From Macrophomina tecta (lineage: Eukaryota; Ascomycota; Dothideomycetes; Botryosphaeriales; Botryosphaeriaceae): 64,000 nt of DNA. Positions 11,401 through 23,915 of this stretch are shown in pieces. The stretch spans positions 1,302,001 through 1,366,000 of the forward strand of contig JAKSGN010000021.1 of assembly GCA_024180945.1 (NCBI GenBank). Reading direction: 5' to 3'. The notes under the pieces were generated by a model. That model saw only the letters and a program-made list of their open reading frames with translations. It ran no database searches and was not told the origin of the DNA. The position numbers and the translations under genes are program-made. The stretch's first letter is position 1. Each line of letters starts with the position of its first letter.

Positions 11401-12010
11401 ACCATAATACCTTCTCTCAAGGCTCGACTGTTTTAATGCTCTAGAGTATGGTTGATAAATTTTTCGCAAGAGAGTTTGCACGAGTGGACTTATATATATA
11501 CGCCGAGCATAGAGATATTGGTGCTTGGTTGATTGGGGCCGGAGGAGTATATGGCGAGTCAATAAATGAAGTAGCGGGAATGCATTTCGAAGCAAGTAGT
11601 GAGACACAGCACCAGAGAACAGGACGAAGATGTCCCGGAGAATTATTTAGTATCTTTGTAAATTTAAGCACTCCCTACCTAAAAATCTTGAATGATAAGA
11701 AAATATTCCTGATGACTAACTTAGTAAAAGATATTAACACCATATTTTTTTTCCTACTACAACGGCGCTGAGTAGTCGTTTTAGTTTAATTTTTTTTTTT
11801 TAAAAAAAAATCCTTAGATATTATATTTAATAATGGACCTCGCATCTGGTCTATATTTCATCGCTCATCTAGTTCTTTAGCATCTCTCTCGGCTCCTACC
11901 ATATAGCCATTCATAAGCGGGACTAACTAAGCACTATATCTCCTGATCGTTATACTCAACTCCTTTCTCGAGACTCTAGCCCTAATCGAAACACGCCTAT
12001 CGCTTTTACA
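11400..12010. other. Upstream region of the AA11 gene
   Basis: No gene is supported. A T run followed by an A run near 11790-11810 lies about 200 bases before the start codon; no clear TATA box was found. Confidence 0.3.
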
Positions 12011-13177
12011 ATGATTTATCGCATACTTACCTACAGCGTTTTAGCGCTATCCGGATGCTCTACAATTAACGCACATATTATTCTCTCACAGCCTACTCCT
12101 TACTTTGCCACGCAGTTGGCAGGGGATAAGAGCCCTCTTCCGGATGGAGCATCATACCCATGTAAGTGGCCAATATGGAGCCAGGAATCGGGTTTAGATG
12201 GCCTGCCGAAAAGAACTACGCTCCAAGTTGGCGCGCAAAATACGGTTAAGTTCGACGGCACGGCAGTACATAACGGCGGCAGCTGCCAGCTTAGCATTAC
12301 CACCGACACAACACCGCACCGGAACTCAAGCTTTAAGGTCTTCCTATCAATCGAGGGCGGTTGCCCCGGTGTAGGTAGTACGGTCGCCGATTTCCCGTAT
12401 ACACTACCGGCATCAATACCCAGCGGCGACGCTACCTTTGCCTGGACTTGGTTCCCTGTGTCAAGTGGCGGTAAGGAGATGTATATGAACTGCGCACCCG
12501 TTACTGTTACCGGCGGCGCCGATAACGGCGCCGAGTTCAGCAAGCTGCCCGATCTATTTATTGCCAATCTAGCCAACGATAACGAGTTCACGTGTCAGAC
12601 CCAAGACAATCGAGTGGTGGAGTTCCCTCAGCCAGGCGAGCTCTTCATTAACAAGGCGGAGCTCAAGAGCGGCGATGTCCTGGGCGCGCTGGCGGCCCCT
12701 ACGAACAAGAACACGGGTGAGGTGTGTAGGAAGGATGGAACAACGACCCTGGTGAGTCAGAACCAAGCAACGGGAGCAGCGAGTACGGCAGCGCCGGCCT
12801 CGATTGCAACGTCTACCGTTTTAGCTGGCTTTACCGAGGCTTCCGTGGCTTCTTGGTCTGCTGCTGCTGCAACACCAGAGCCCGTCGTGACGACATTAAT
12901 TACGCCAGCCGCTGCTTCTCACGTCGTGACCACAGCGGCTGACAGCTTGTCGTCTAGCGGCTCTAATGATACATGCAATAGCGGCGAAGTCGTCTGCAAC
13001 GGCACGTCCCAGTTTGGAATCTGCAACGAGGGGAAGGTCATATGGCAAGATGTCGCCGCCGGTACTATCTGCGAGTACGGGGCGATCAAGGCTTTAAGCA
13101 AGGGGAGGGTAGTGGCGGAGGTAAGGAATAAGCGGTCGCATTTGCATTCGCATAGACGGCTCCCACTCCACGGTTGA
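12011..13177 (+). CDS. Secreted AA11 lytic polysaccharide monooxygenase with C-terminal X278-like module
   Basis: The protein is a single-exon product of 388 aa. A signal peptide (residues 1-21, ending STINA) leaves His22 as the mature N terminus, as copper monooxygenases require. The second copper ligand is His87 in TAVHNGGSCQ, and Tyr158 in MYMNC fits the axial position of AA11. The catalytic domain spans about 22-230. A Ser/Ala/Thr-rich linker follows, then a Cys-rich block at about 321-362 (VCNGTSQFGICNEGKV, AAGTICEYG) resembling the X278 module attached to AA11 enzymes. AA11 enzymes oxidatively cleave chitin and act with chitinases outside the cell. The basic C-terminal tail is unusual. 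The frame is clean and GC-rich, unlike its repeat-rich neighbours. Confidence 0.9.
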   Translation: MIYRILTYSVLALSGCSTINAHIILSQPTPYFATQLAGDKSPLPDGASYPCKWPIWSQESGLDGLPKRTTLQVGAQNTVKFDGTAVHNGGSCQLSITTDTTPHRNSSFKVFLSIEGGCPGVGSTVADFPYTLPASIPSGDATFAWTWFPVSSGGKEMYMNCAPVTVTGGADNGAEFSKLPDLFIANLANDNEFTCQTQDNRVVEFPQPGELFINKAELKSGDVLGALAAPTNKNTGEVCRKDGTTTLVSQNQATGAASTAAPASIATSTVLAGFTEASVASWSAAAATPEPVVTTLITPAAASHVVTTAADSLSSSGSNDTCNSGEVVCNGTSQFGICNEGKVIWQDVAAGTICEYGAIKALSKGRVVAEVRNKRSHLHSHRRLPLHG

Positions 13178-13356
13178 TATTTTCTATAAAAGATTGTTAG
13201 GTTCGTTTCTTGCCAGCCTTAACGACTCTTCTTAATGTACACCGCTCCATGGTTAATACAGGGTTCTATAGCTTTCAAAATAAATTATGAGAAAAAGAAA
13301 AAGTTACTATAAACCTTACTCCCGGTCCATGGCCTTACTATAGACTAGGACATATA

Positions 13357-13580
13357 TGTTAGAATGTATTGGAATATGTTTGAATGGTCATCACTGATGA
13401 AGGTTCCGCTGCTCCATTGAATAGTGCTACTGATGCTAATTAAATACCTATATTGCTGAATAGTGACGTATTCGTTCGATGGGACAGTGCAGTTTTGTAA
13501 TGAATGTGAGGCGCATAATTGCTTATGTGCAGCGGGGGTAATACTGAGATGCTAGGAGCCATATTTGATGAGACACAGCT
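13357..13580 (+). repeat. Dispersed repeat C, copy 1 (LTR-like)
   Basis: It begins TGTTAGAATGTATT and aligns with the reverse complement of 55216-55472 and 61014-61273 (shared GCTGCTCCATTGAAT and AATGTGAGGCGCATAA). The far end, GGTTGACA in other copies, is missing, so this copy is truncated. Confidence 0.65.
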
Positions 13581-13744
13581 ACAACCTCAATAGCAGTGGA
13601 TCCGTTCATCTGGAGTTCATTTAAAGAATGGAAAAAAGCTCATCCCGCAATTCGTGCTAGAGATAATCCATTACCAAAGTTTTTCAATCCAGGGATTCCT
13701 TAGTTGCAAATTAATAGTGCATGACTATAAGAAACTCCAAATCG

Positions 13745-13830
13745 GAACCGGATCGCAAGACTAACGAGTGGCTTTGGCTATAGATATCTGACACTTTAAC
13801 CGAGGCAACCCTGAAACTCAAATTAATTAG
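13745..13830 (+). repeat. Dispersed repeat F, copy 1
   Basis: It shares TTGGCTATAGATATCTGACA and CCGAGG blocks with 29957-30068 and, more weakly, with 26010-26112. The edges are undefined. Confidence 0.5.
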
Positions 13831-14012
13831 CTAGAAGGTTATAGTTTAATCAACTACTGGAGCATCTTACATTACTTTTTCTGCAATCAACTTGAGGCGA
13901 TGCAATCTTTATTCTTCTCTAAGGTATGGAAAGGAATATGGATAAGGACGAACCTTGCTTACGCCAACTAGCGCATTTAATTAAAAATGCTGGGCTATAC
14001 CGAGTATTGCCA

Positions 14013-14060
14013 AGGGTTGGCCACCTGAGCGAGGAATTCCTCGCTCAGGTGGCCAACCCT
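14013..14060. repeat. Perfect 48-bp palindrome with no spacer
   Basis: Bases 14013-14036 are exactly reverse-complementary to 14037-14060, with the centre in GAATTC. The arm begins AGGGTTGGCCACCTGAGCG. It lies in the region between the AA11 and MYND genes, 375 bases before the latter's start codon. Confidence 0.95.
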
Positions 14061-14434
14061 AAGCTAGCCGGGTGAAGCTAAGGTTGGCACAGAGGCTTCA
14101 CATTCGCGGTAAGTATATATGCTAGACAGCCATGAATGGCTAGACTTTAACAGTAGGTTCTTTGATAATTAGTAGCAAATTTTCACTCGTCTACGGTGTG
14201 GTACTCGCCATGGTATAGTGTAACAGGTTCTCCTAGTGGTCTTATATCGGCTTTCGTTTTGACCGCTTAAATTTTCCATTAGCTCGAGTACTTGTGCTTG
14301 TGATTTGCCCTTGCGCTTAAGAATATCAAACTCCACCTTTGAGTTATTTACATAAAAATAGATATTAAAATAAACTACGTCATTGCCTTAAGGATTTCTG
14401 TAGCGCAACCCACCCTTACTTTAAATGTAAGGAC

Positions 14435-17400
14435 ATGGCATATTTGCAACACGACCCTTCAGAACTCGAACAACGAACCATATTACCATGCACAACAGAA
14501 CTGTCAAGGGACATAAAGGTTGTGTGGTCCGTTCTAAGGAAGACAATATATATTAAGCGCCTCGAAATTACTCGGAATCTCAGAAACAGCGCAAACTACT
14601 GGAACCAATTCATTCAAACCTTTTCACTTGAGCCACTAGAAATGCTTACAAAAACGACGATACGCCTTCGGGAATTTTTCTATCCTGTGGGAAACACGCC
14701 AGCTGTTAATTTCCTTCGCGACGTTCCGAAATCCAACTCTAAGCCTGAACAGCCATGCGAACTGAAGCTCCTACTTCTTGCTTGTGGAGACCCGCGCAGC
14801 ATCCTCTACTCACTATATTTAGCAAATCTACAAGGTGAGCTCCGCCATATTTGTCTCGAAGTATTCTAAGCGCTCTAGCAGCAACCGTAATCGACATCAC
14901 CTGCTGCGACCAGGAGCCCGCGATTCTGGGTAAGACGCTCCTCCTGTCTATAAGGGGCCCTCAATGACAACCTTTTAGCTCGGAACATGCTTCTGTTTTC
15001 TCTCCTAGCGGATCATTACTCGAGCAAGAACCAAGTATTACCTCGCCATGAGTTCTTCTCTGCCATTTGGAACATATTTTATCATATGTTTATCCCCGAA
15101 GGAAATATCAACATCATCCAGGACCAAGCTCAGAAGCTCGTAGACCTCGCCTCTTGTATGGATACCTGGTCTTCGTCAGCCTACGGTGTGTGGGCACGGT
15201 TCATGGACGAAGATACCCGTGTACGAGTTCGCGAAATGTGGCTTCGATATGCCGGTACCGCATCATTCACGAAGCAGCAGAAGCGAAATTTCGAGAAACG
15301 TGGCCGCACCGCCATTTCGAAAACCTATGACTCAAGGATCCGGGGCTGCGGACTCGTCGTAAATGGGACACGATCGGCGGGCCCACATGCGATGCGGTCG
15401 GCGAACGTGATGTCAACGGCCTTCAGGAGATACTGGGAAACTGGAGTGGTCGGGGGAAACAAAAAAGATGTCGAGTGCCTGGAAAGTAATGGAAAAGGAC
15501 GCATGAATCCGCTCTTTGCAATTTCATCTGCATCGAATGGTGACTTCGCCGTCCACTACGGAACTGACCCTCTCCAAGGATTCCATTTGGCACAGGCGTT
15601 TGACAGTTCGGATGGATCAGAAGAGATCGAGCGCATGATATCTATCGCAAAGTCGCAGTTCCAGGAATGGTGTTATGCTTTCGTCCAGCACCTAGCAGAT
15701 CCGAACGTTATCCTGCATCTTTACTGTGGCGACGCCATCCGGCTTTGTTACGCACTACAGGCGTGCAATCCACAAATCCAAGAACCGCCCGATGTTTCGA
15801 CTTTGTATAAAGATACTTGGTCCGCTACCGCTCTTCAGCTTCCCTCAGCCGATACAGATTTTTTCGACGTGATCGATACTTCCAATCTCCTCGATCACGT
15901 GGGCATTCTAAATGTCCTTCCAGCAGCCGTCCCTCTTCTCCGTCGCAGCCCCTGCGCTGTCATATACACTGAGTGTCTGCTAAGAGCTTCCAGGGATATA
16001 GTGTCTTCTCTCGAACAAATGCTCTGTTCTGATGTTAAGACGATATCACTGCTTCTAGCGATTGCGCCAGTCCCATATATGACCGGAGTGACCGTCGACA
16101 GCCACATCTCAGAGCAATTTATACCGCGCTCTAAACAGTATCGGTTGCGAATTCCTTGGAAAATACCTGTCTTTGGAGATCAACAATTCAACTCGATGGA
16201 CCATTTCAATTCCTCTGACTATGTGCAAGAGCCTCAACCAAGTTTTGAGCCGGAGGAGCTGGCCGCTGTTCTCTTCCGGATATACTTGAAGATGTTTGAT
16301 TATGAAGACTGGAGCAAAACTTTTTCCTGTTCGGAACCTCTATCAATTCTCCGTCAACTTACGTCCCCTATTGCAGCGGACCTGCGCTATTACACCCGCA
16401 TCAACCTGCCGCTTCTCATCTTCATGATGAAGCGCAATGTCCAAACCGATTGGAGCATGTGCATGGCGATTCTTCTCCAAGCTATAGAGTCCGACATGAC
16501 TCTCATGGTTGGCCCGAACTGCTTGCAAGAACTACACCTCCATATGCACACTTTGGGGCTTTCGCAGACCCCAATAATTCAATGTCCTCCGAGGCATCCC
16601 TCTCTGCCACCATTTGAGATGTTTGGACCAGACCGCTCTGATTCAGGTCTCTTGAGCAAGGCGGATATTCCTTCCATAATCTTCGTGGCACTTGTCGTTC
16701 CTAGGACGAAGCTGCGAATATTTACGAACGAAAACCCCGACTTGATTGGCACTCCAGGACTACACCTCTCTATCATGCATGGAAGGATATATCAAAACTC
16801 TTTCCATTCCATCCAATGTTTCTTTGGACGATTGGTCAATGAACATGAGAACAGTATCTGTACAGTTGATGAAGACAGTACTGGATGGAAGGGGAACTCA
16901 GATCTTATTGTCGTTTGCCAAGTTCCAGCCTTCATTCTGTTCCTAGGACCTAGAAACAGCCTACGGATTGGGTTGGCGGTGAACTCTTCCCCATCGACCG
17001 TCCAATTCACAATGAAGTTAGGGCTAGAGAACATCGTCTTCGAAACCGGAATTAAGGACATCCGTCGACTGCACCTTTTCCGGAAGCCACCACAAGCTCA
17101 AGTTAAACCGGAACGTACAGCAGCCTCGTGTAGTAAGAGACCGTCGGGAAAGCCATCCTTACTTACACAGATATCTGTGGATGAAATGGCACAAGCAGAG
17201 AGAGTCACCATCCGGGCCGACTTTGAAAAACATACTAAAGAATCTAAAGCTCTTCGGGAGGGGGCGGCTGTAAGCGTAGTGTCGGAATTTCCGTGTACGG
17301 CAACAATCAGCATTTCTGGATGCCAACCAAAAATCTTCTCGTACCCCTACCCTATTGACAGTCGATCCTGTAAAACAAAAATTGCCAGGTCGAGCTCGTG

Positions 17401-18418
17401 GATCGAGGTCTCAGCTCGGTTGGCACAACCTCTGGATTCAAACGGCTATACACGAGACCCATGTCCCATCGTCCGCGGCCGTCGAGGCGAGCTCTTTCCA
17501 TGGGCGCTTCCGCGAATCAACCTGCAAAAAATGCCCGTCATTCAAATATCGCGCCAGTCTGATTGGGTTAAAGAACTTATGGGTGCGACGCTCAGCACGA
17601 AGGAACGTGTTCGCCGCGCCACGTTCGGCGACTATAAGGGCGAGCAAGCTCTTTCGGCGCTTAAAGAGTCCTTATCTCGCATCTTCGCTGCATTTGTTGA
17701 CTCTCATTCTGAGACACCAAGTAATGGAAGTGGTGAATTAACTGTCATTCTTAGCCGGGGAACAGATGTTCTAGACTGCGATACTGTTCTAATCGCTTCA
17801 GCTATCCGGCATGATGCGGAGTCCGGATCCCTTGTCCTTGATGCTTACTTCGTACCTGTACACACGTCGACCTTATTTTCTTCCGATCATCTGAGTTCTA
17901 CGGAGGTGCATTTCCTTGCAATCTCACGTGACGAAGAGATACTTTGGAAGCGCTTCCTACCTGCAACGGCCGAGCGGTGTCGAGATTGGCAACATCGTTA
18001 TAATTGTCATTACAAAGATAATGGCAGGGTTCCAGTATCTCTATCCCACGGAGACAGCCCACTGTGCACTTGCGGCGAAGGGGCAATGCTAGATCAGTTC
18101 CCTCGTTCAGACCCGTATACCTACTTACGCGACCGTGCTACTCGCATCGCCATTCCAATTCTGTTCGCTGTCCCCTACGTCGAGGAAGTGTCCGTGCCGA
18201 GCTCAGCACTCGATTCACTTACTTACGGACTGGAAAGGGCCCTGCTCTTGCAGAACAGTTCTTTGAGCGCAAAAAACGCTTGCGCTAATTGTGGAATAGA
18301 AAACTCGGGGCTAAAGGGATGCCAAAGATGCAAGAAGGTGGAATACTGCAACCATACTTGCCAAAAAATGCACTGGAAATATCATAAAAAGGTGTGTCGT
18401 GCAAGTTTCAATGAGTAG
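14435..18418 (+). CDS. DUF4470 / MYND-type zinc-finger protein
   Basis: Three exons (14435-14834, 14882-14929, 14979-18418) give about 1295 aa. The joins restore the DUF4470 signature: LLLLACGDPRSILYSLY in exon 1, the tiny exon 2 (IDITCCDQEPAIL), and LARNMLLFSLL across the next junction. The first acceptor is a TAGCAG tandem, so two products differing by one Ala are possible. The long middle has no domain I recognise. Residues about 1251-1291 form a MYND zinc finger (CANCG, CQRCKKVEYC, CQKMHWKYHKKVC), a protein-interaction module. Proteins with this architecture are common in filamentous ascomycetes and remain uncharacterised; a nuclear or adaptor role is a guess. Plus-strand neighbours are more than a kilobase away, so there is no shared promoter. 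Confidence 0.9.
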
Positions 18419-20019
18419 GGGCGTGATTCTGCTTGTTTCCTTCACGAAGATCCTTTGATCTACCGATGACCTCAATAATTTTTTAGGCCTACGCCTTGAA
18501 CGTATTCTGTTAGTTCGCTACACAGATCCCAAAAAAAAGAGTTGTTTTCGTGGCGCAATCTTGGTTTCGAATGGAGGTAGTTGAATAGAGTATTGCAAAA
18601 ATGCATCCATAGTTATCAGAATATATGGGTCTCTATTTCTCCCTAGTAGCAGCGCGGTGTCGAACTTTTATCAGTGCGAGAACAATTCCCTGAACTTTAT
18701 TCGGCTCTCCATAAAAAGTCTTACCGAATTAGCGCCCTAGCTCCACTATTTGCGGGAGTGATTCGGGCGAGGATATGCCATCTACCTGACAGTTTCCACT
18801 TTTTCCCACTTATCGAGGAACAGGATTCACATATGCACACGGAATAATGCTTTACATCTCGAGAATTGAATCATCCTCACACAACGCCAGCAAGGGACTA
18901 ACTGAGCGACTTTCGAGAATATGCAAGGAGCTGAAGCAATCCAAGGTGAAAGAGAAAGACGCAATGTGGTACAAATAGATGAGATCTCGATCTTTCGCAT
19001 AAGACTTCACGCATTAGCATACCAACGTAGCATCTGTCCGAAGATTTTTTTTTTTTTTTTCAAATGAAAAATTAGAAGGTGAAGGGTTCGTATACTTCTG
19101 TTTGTCATATAGGTTAATAGACCCTTTCCGATAGCGAAAACCTTTCTACTCCTTGTTATTCAGTCAAGTACTTTTAATAATATCTCGAATCGATTTCCTT
19201 ACCTATTTGCTCGGTTTGATCTAGTTACAGCGGGAAAATCGCCTTTGGCAAAGCCGCGCACCCTATTAACAGAGTTACGACAGTTAGGATATATCCATAA
19301 TAATAAATTAAAAAATTTTATGCATGGCTTACATTTAACTAGCTCCTAAGAAGCTTAGTAAGCTAGTAGATTGTGAGTTTAATTGATTCTAGCACCGCTA
19401 TACTGCCGAAGCTGAGGGTCAAATATAAGAGCATATTACCAAGAAAGATGGAGACTTCCATAAGCTCCCAAACTATCCCTTGGGGGGGACGGAGGATGCG
19501 CATGTCAAAAAATTACTAAAGTTACATAAGTATTTACACAGTATGCATATTAAAACGTTGAGCCTATAACTGTTGGGAGTGGAGCTTCTTGTTATTCTTG
19601 CATGCATGATGTGCAACTTACCTCAACAACATACGAGAGTAGCGTGCGCGTTTATGTATGTGTTCCAACTTGGTTTTACTTAGGACGGCTGCATATTAAG
19701 GTGGAGTTGTTTTACTAAAATCACTTCGGCCAAAGAAGTAGTGGAACATGGTCAGTGATCGAACTGTCGCTCAGGTTGCATGTCCGCCAAAAGTTCGAGT
19801 TCCATCACACACAATTGGCGTAGGTAATTCATCCGCTAGCAACGGTTTCACCGAAGAAATTTTTTTCTAGCTTGTCCGACAGTGCGAGTGGAGTCTACTG
19901 TGACATGAACTATATCTTCCCATGGATCTTTGAAAAGACGAAAACAGATTCTCTATTTCCACCACCTCGGTCAGTTCTGACTGATAGCTTCTTGCCCTTG
20001 TCAAGATAGACTTTATGCC
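18419..20019. other. Intergenic stretch
   Basis: No gene or repeat family is recognised here. There is a T run at about 19047-19060. Short frames are interrupted on both strands. Confidence 0.5.
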
Positions 20020-21766
20020 ATGTCATCTAATGCAGAGCCTGTGCCGCTAGCTCCAGACCGCCTATGCGACACGGAAAATGTCCATTCTCCCTCCCATCCG
20101 ATCGAAATTGCTCGACAATTCACCGCAGCAGTCAGACTGTTGGCATCAAATGCAGATTACAAATATGTGGCTGACTTGATTAAGGAAATACCTCGTCTGG
20201 AAGAATTAGTTCGGCTGAAGGACGGAAAGATTGGAAATCTCCGTAAGGATATCCGGGAACTTGAGGTTAAAGGCGAAAATTTAAGTAGGCAGCTCATCCG
20301 AACCTACGAGAAGGAGTACGATCAATTCAAGAGTAAGGAATCCGACCTTTTGTCCCGGATTCAGGACCTGGAGAAGCAATGTAAAGGTCAAGAAGAGGAT
20401 GTAAGGCGGCTGATGGCAAGCGAGAGCGAGCTTAAAGAAAAGGGCCGACAGGTAAAGAGCATGTGGTTATCTGAGAAAGAAACCGTATCCAAAGCAAACA
20501 AGAAGATAGAAAGTTTGGAAGAAGAGCTCAACAAGGCAGTGGCAGAGAACGCACAGCTGAACAAAGTCGTGGAAAACCTTCAGGTTGAGTTGGCCGGCAC
20601 GGAACAGACCGTCCGGAGCGCCGACAACAAGATCCGGAATTTGGAACAACAACTCCGAGCGACAAGCGAAAACTTGAAGGAGATGAAAGGATTAGGAGTG
20701 CTTTTGGAAGAGGAAGGTTGGGAGAAGCCGTAAGTCATCTGCGATGTGAGCAGGAAAAATTTAAGCTAATAAAACAATAGCCTCGCTAACATTGAGGAGA
20801 TATGGTCGTCCTTACAACAATTGGTTGAGACTTACTTCGGCAGAGATCTTGGAGAAAATGTCCTTTATGTATGTCAGATCAGCTCGATTGAAAGTTCTTT
20901 CGCTGACATACGAGATTAAGGCGCCTAGTGCCTGGACCTTGCTTAAAGCGCCGGTTGACCTCCCGCACCAGATCCCCCTTCCTGCATCAGATTCTACAGC
21001 TGCAAAGTTAATGCGAACATCAACAATCTCTGCAATCATTGCCAGGCTCATTGATAAACACATCTTCCAGCCAACTTTCCTCTTAGAAAAAGAAAGCAAT
21101 TTACGCGGCGTGCTGCTGCGTCAGGCGGCGGTTCACAGAATCAGAGAATCTTTTACTCGCTCACTTTTGTTAAACATGTTCCCGGAAGAACAGAAGTCTA
21201 CGGCTGACAGAATGGTAACCATGGTCCTCGAGGAGATCAGGCCTTATATTCGCAACCTTCTCCCGCAGGATGGAGCCAAGGGCTTCGAGGAAGAACTTCG
21301 ATCACTGGTATGCGCTGCCAGAGATTCCTGGTGGTCAATTCAACGGCTCAAAGAACGACTGGAGCCAAGCTTTGAGCTGATTCAGTTTGAGGACTTTGAT
21401 TGGAATATGATACAACTGAAGACTATAAGTTCTGACCGACAAAGCGGCAATCGTAACTCAAAATCGGGTCAGAAAGAAGACGACGCTATTCTCATGGTCT
21501 TTCCCCGTATTTGCATCGTAGAAGACGAAGAACCCTATCCACTGTCTCGTGGCACAGTCATCACAAAGAGCCAGGTAGAGAAGGCTACGCAAGAGATAAA
21601 AAAGGCAACTGCATCTACACCTCCAGTTCGCAGACTTCTTTCAGCGCGTACTCGCCGACATGGATCCCAGGACACGTCCAAAGAAGAATCCAGTCACGCA
21701 GAATCCAAAAGTTCAAATGCTTTTTTAGCCCAAAAAGGCTCACCAAGAGGAAAATTGAGTGGATGA
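20020..21766 (+). CDS. Conserved fungal coiled-coil protein of unknown function
   Basis: Three exons, 20020-20729, 20781-20868 and 20921-21766, give 547 aa. Donors are GTAAGT and GTATGT; the second intron has a CTGAC branch site and joins ...GENVLY to APSAWTLL. Residues about 55-230 are a long heptad-rich coiled coil (EIPRLEELVRLKDGKI, KKIESLEEELNKAVAEN). The C-terminal half is globular and helical, with IWSSLQQLVETYFG, LPASDSTAAKLM and KHIFQPTFLL, phrases I associate with a widespread but unnamed fungal family. The tail after residue 460 is basic and Ser-rich. There is no signal peptide or membrane segment, so it is probably cytosolic or nuclear. The family role is unknown to me. Confidence 0.8.
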
Positions 21767-23915
21767 GGAAGGAGGATATCTGGTCTTGGCTTGGTTTTAA
21801 GTGGAAGGCCTCAGCGAGACAGTAGTTTGATTGAAGGCTGCTTTTGAGGTTGCTTCCGAAACGGATCCTTTCAATCAACATTATCTCATATTCCTTATTG
21901 CTTAGGCATGAATGATCCCTTCCTCGGTCTCCCTTACACATCGGTATCTACTTGCCCTCGTTTCTGTTATTCGCTCATTTATGATTCAATCCAATGTATC
22001 CAAAGAAATTTGTTTAACGGCTCTATGAGAGCCAGGTATAATTTGATCGATTCGTTCTGACCTCAGATTTCAACATCGTCATTGTTTTGCTTCCCTGAGC
22101 TTATCAAACCGACTCTTACAGTATCTACACTATCTCCCTACATAAAAGCGCTCATGCGTTTTACATTCATTAGAAACCTGCACTATCTCATTAAATAGAC
22201 ACTTTGATATCCAGTAATATAATGCGGACAAGCATTACCGAATAATCACGTGTAGTGTTTGCTTTTTGATCAACACCACGCTTCTGTTTCAGCACCTCTA
22301 CATCTATCTACGCGAGCATCCCATAATCTTTTGCATTATCTAGCCCTTCCAAATATAACAGTTCCCTAAGTATCTAAATATGTAGCTAGGATGGATACCA
22401 TTAAAACAGGAGGACATTAGCGTATATTGTTTTCGCGAAATTCATCAGTAGGTAATATTCAGCCTATATAGGAGCTGTCCAAAGACTACACAGAAACTAG
22501 CCCTAAAATACAAAGGTATCGAACAATCAGAATCCAAAAAGAACCTTAAAACCGCCTTGCCCGTCCAAAACAATAACCGTAGAACAATGGCGTATCCACC
22601 AGAAACTCCATTACTCCAGAGACGTGAAAATTTCATGATGCTCTCAAGATTCTCGGGTCTTTCCGTGCTTCCTGGAATATGCCCATCATGTAAGAGTATA
22701 GTTTCGGCTCTTCCTGTTTCTATCTTCCATCGTTCGGGAAGACTGCTTTCCGCAATTTGTTAATCCATATTGTGGTGACCGTTTAATCTATTCCAACAGA
22801 GTCCTTGTTCATTTTAGAATATATAGACTGTTTTAGCAGACCCTCTGTTTCTATATATTTGGAGAAAATACGAGCTCAGTCTCTCCGTTAAGAAATTACC
22901 ATTGATCCGTGATGAAAGTTGTCGCTCGCAAGTACTGATTTTAGGCTCGCTACAGCGTCTCGCTGCAGTTCTTCTAGTTGAATGTGGCTTCGCAACGAGA
23001 CTATTTCCAGTTTACTCCCGTGGTGCCTAATTTTTGAGCAGTCTAGCTTTGTCAATCATATCCAACTCAGCTCTTCTGGATCCCTGGATATTGCTAATAG
23101 CCGAACCTACATACGGCTCAATTTAGGATGAAGCCTATCTGAAAGCGGTAATCGGAGATTCATTTGTTCAAACTCAGCCTCGCTGCCCTAAAAGAAGTCT
23201 AAATCAAAACCATGACGCCCTCCCCTCGGCAAAGGAAACCCCCCCCCCTTCTCTCTATTCTCATATATATCGTTGTGCTGCTATAAATTCACCAGAATCG
23301 TGTCAAAACAATGAGGCCTTCCAATCCAGGACACCCTTCTCCGATATCGAGATGGGATGCGCCGGCTAACCAGAAGCCGCACCTACAAACACACGGTCCT
23401 TGCAGTTCGCCCTAGCCTGTCCATTATAAGCCAATGGTTGAAAGAAGATACTGGCGTATACACTGATCGTTAACGAATCTACCAGCGCGGCCGGATGCGG
23501 CCTGCTTTGCGAAACCAGACTGCCGCGCCACGTCTTCGAATGAGCTGCTAGATGTCGTCGCCGGATAGAATAACGTGCTTTCCGAATAAACGGCTTGATA
23601 AACAGAACGTTAGAATGAAAACAAGACTAACGCGCTTACGTATGGTGGGCTAAGATGGACGGACGTGAGAGAGATATAGAGATAAACATACAGATATACA
23701 CGCCCGCGGAGAGGACACGGAGAAATCTGACTGCAAAGCCACAAGTTGACGCCACTCATAGTGATGTGCTAATGATCTATGCGAACACAGGGATTCATGA
23801 CCTATAGCCATATATTGGAAAACATAATTACCTAAAGAACCATACACACACCTCCAGAGACCCATTTAAAACCCATTTTAAAAAAAAAAAAAAGCACAAG
23901 CAAGGAAAAAGGTCG
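21767..23915. other. Intergenic stretch with a repeat C fragment
   Basis: No gene is supported. At about 22112-22225 there is a diverged minus-strand piece of repeat C (CATTCATTAGAAAC, CTCATTAAATAGACAC). A C run lies near 23240. Confidence 0.45.

Noticed and set aside
16503..17741. Several ORFs of 60-128 aa inside the MYND gene
   Set aside because: They are shadows of a well-supported 3.4-kb coding exon in other frames or on the opposite strand.
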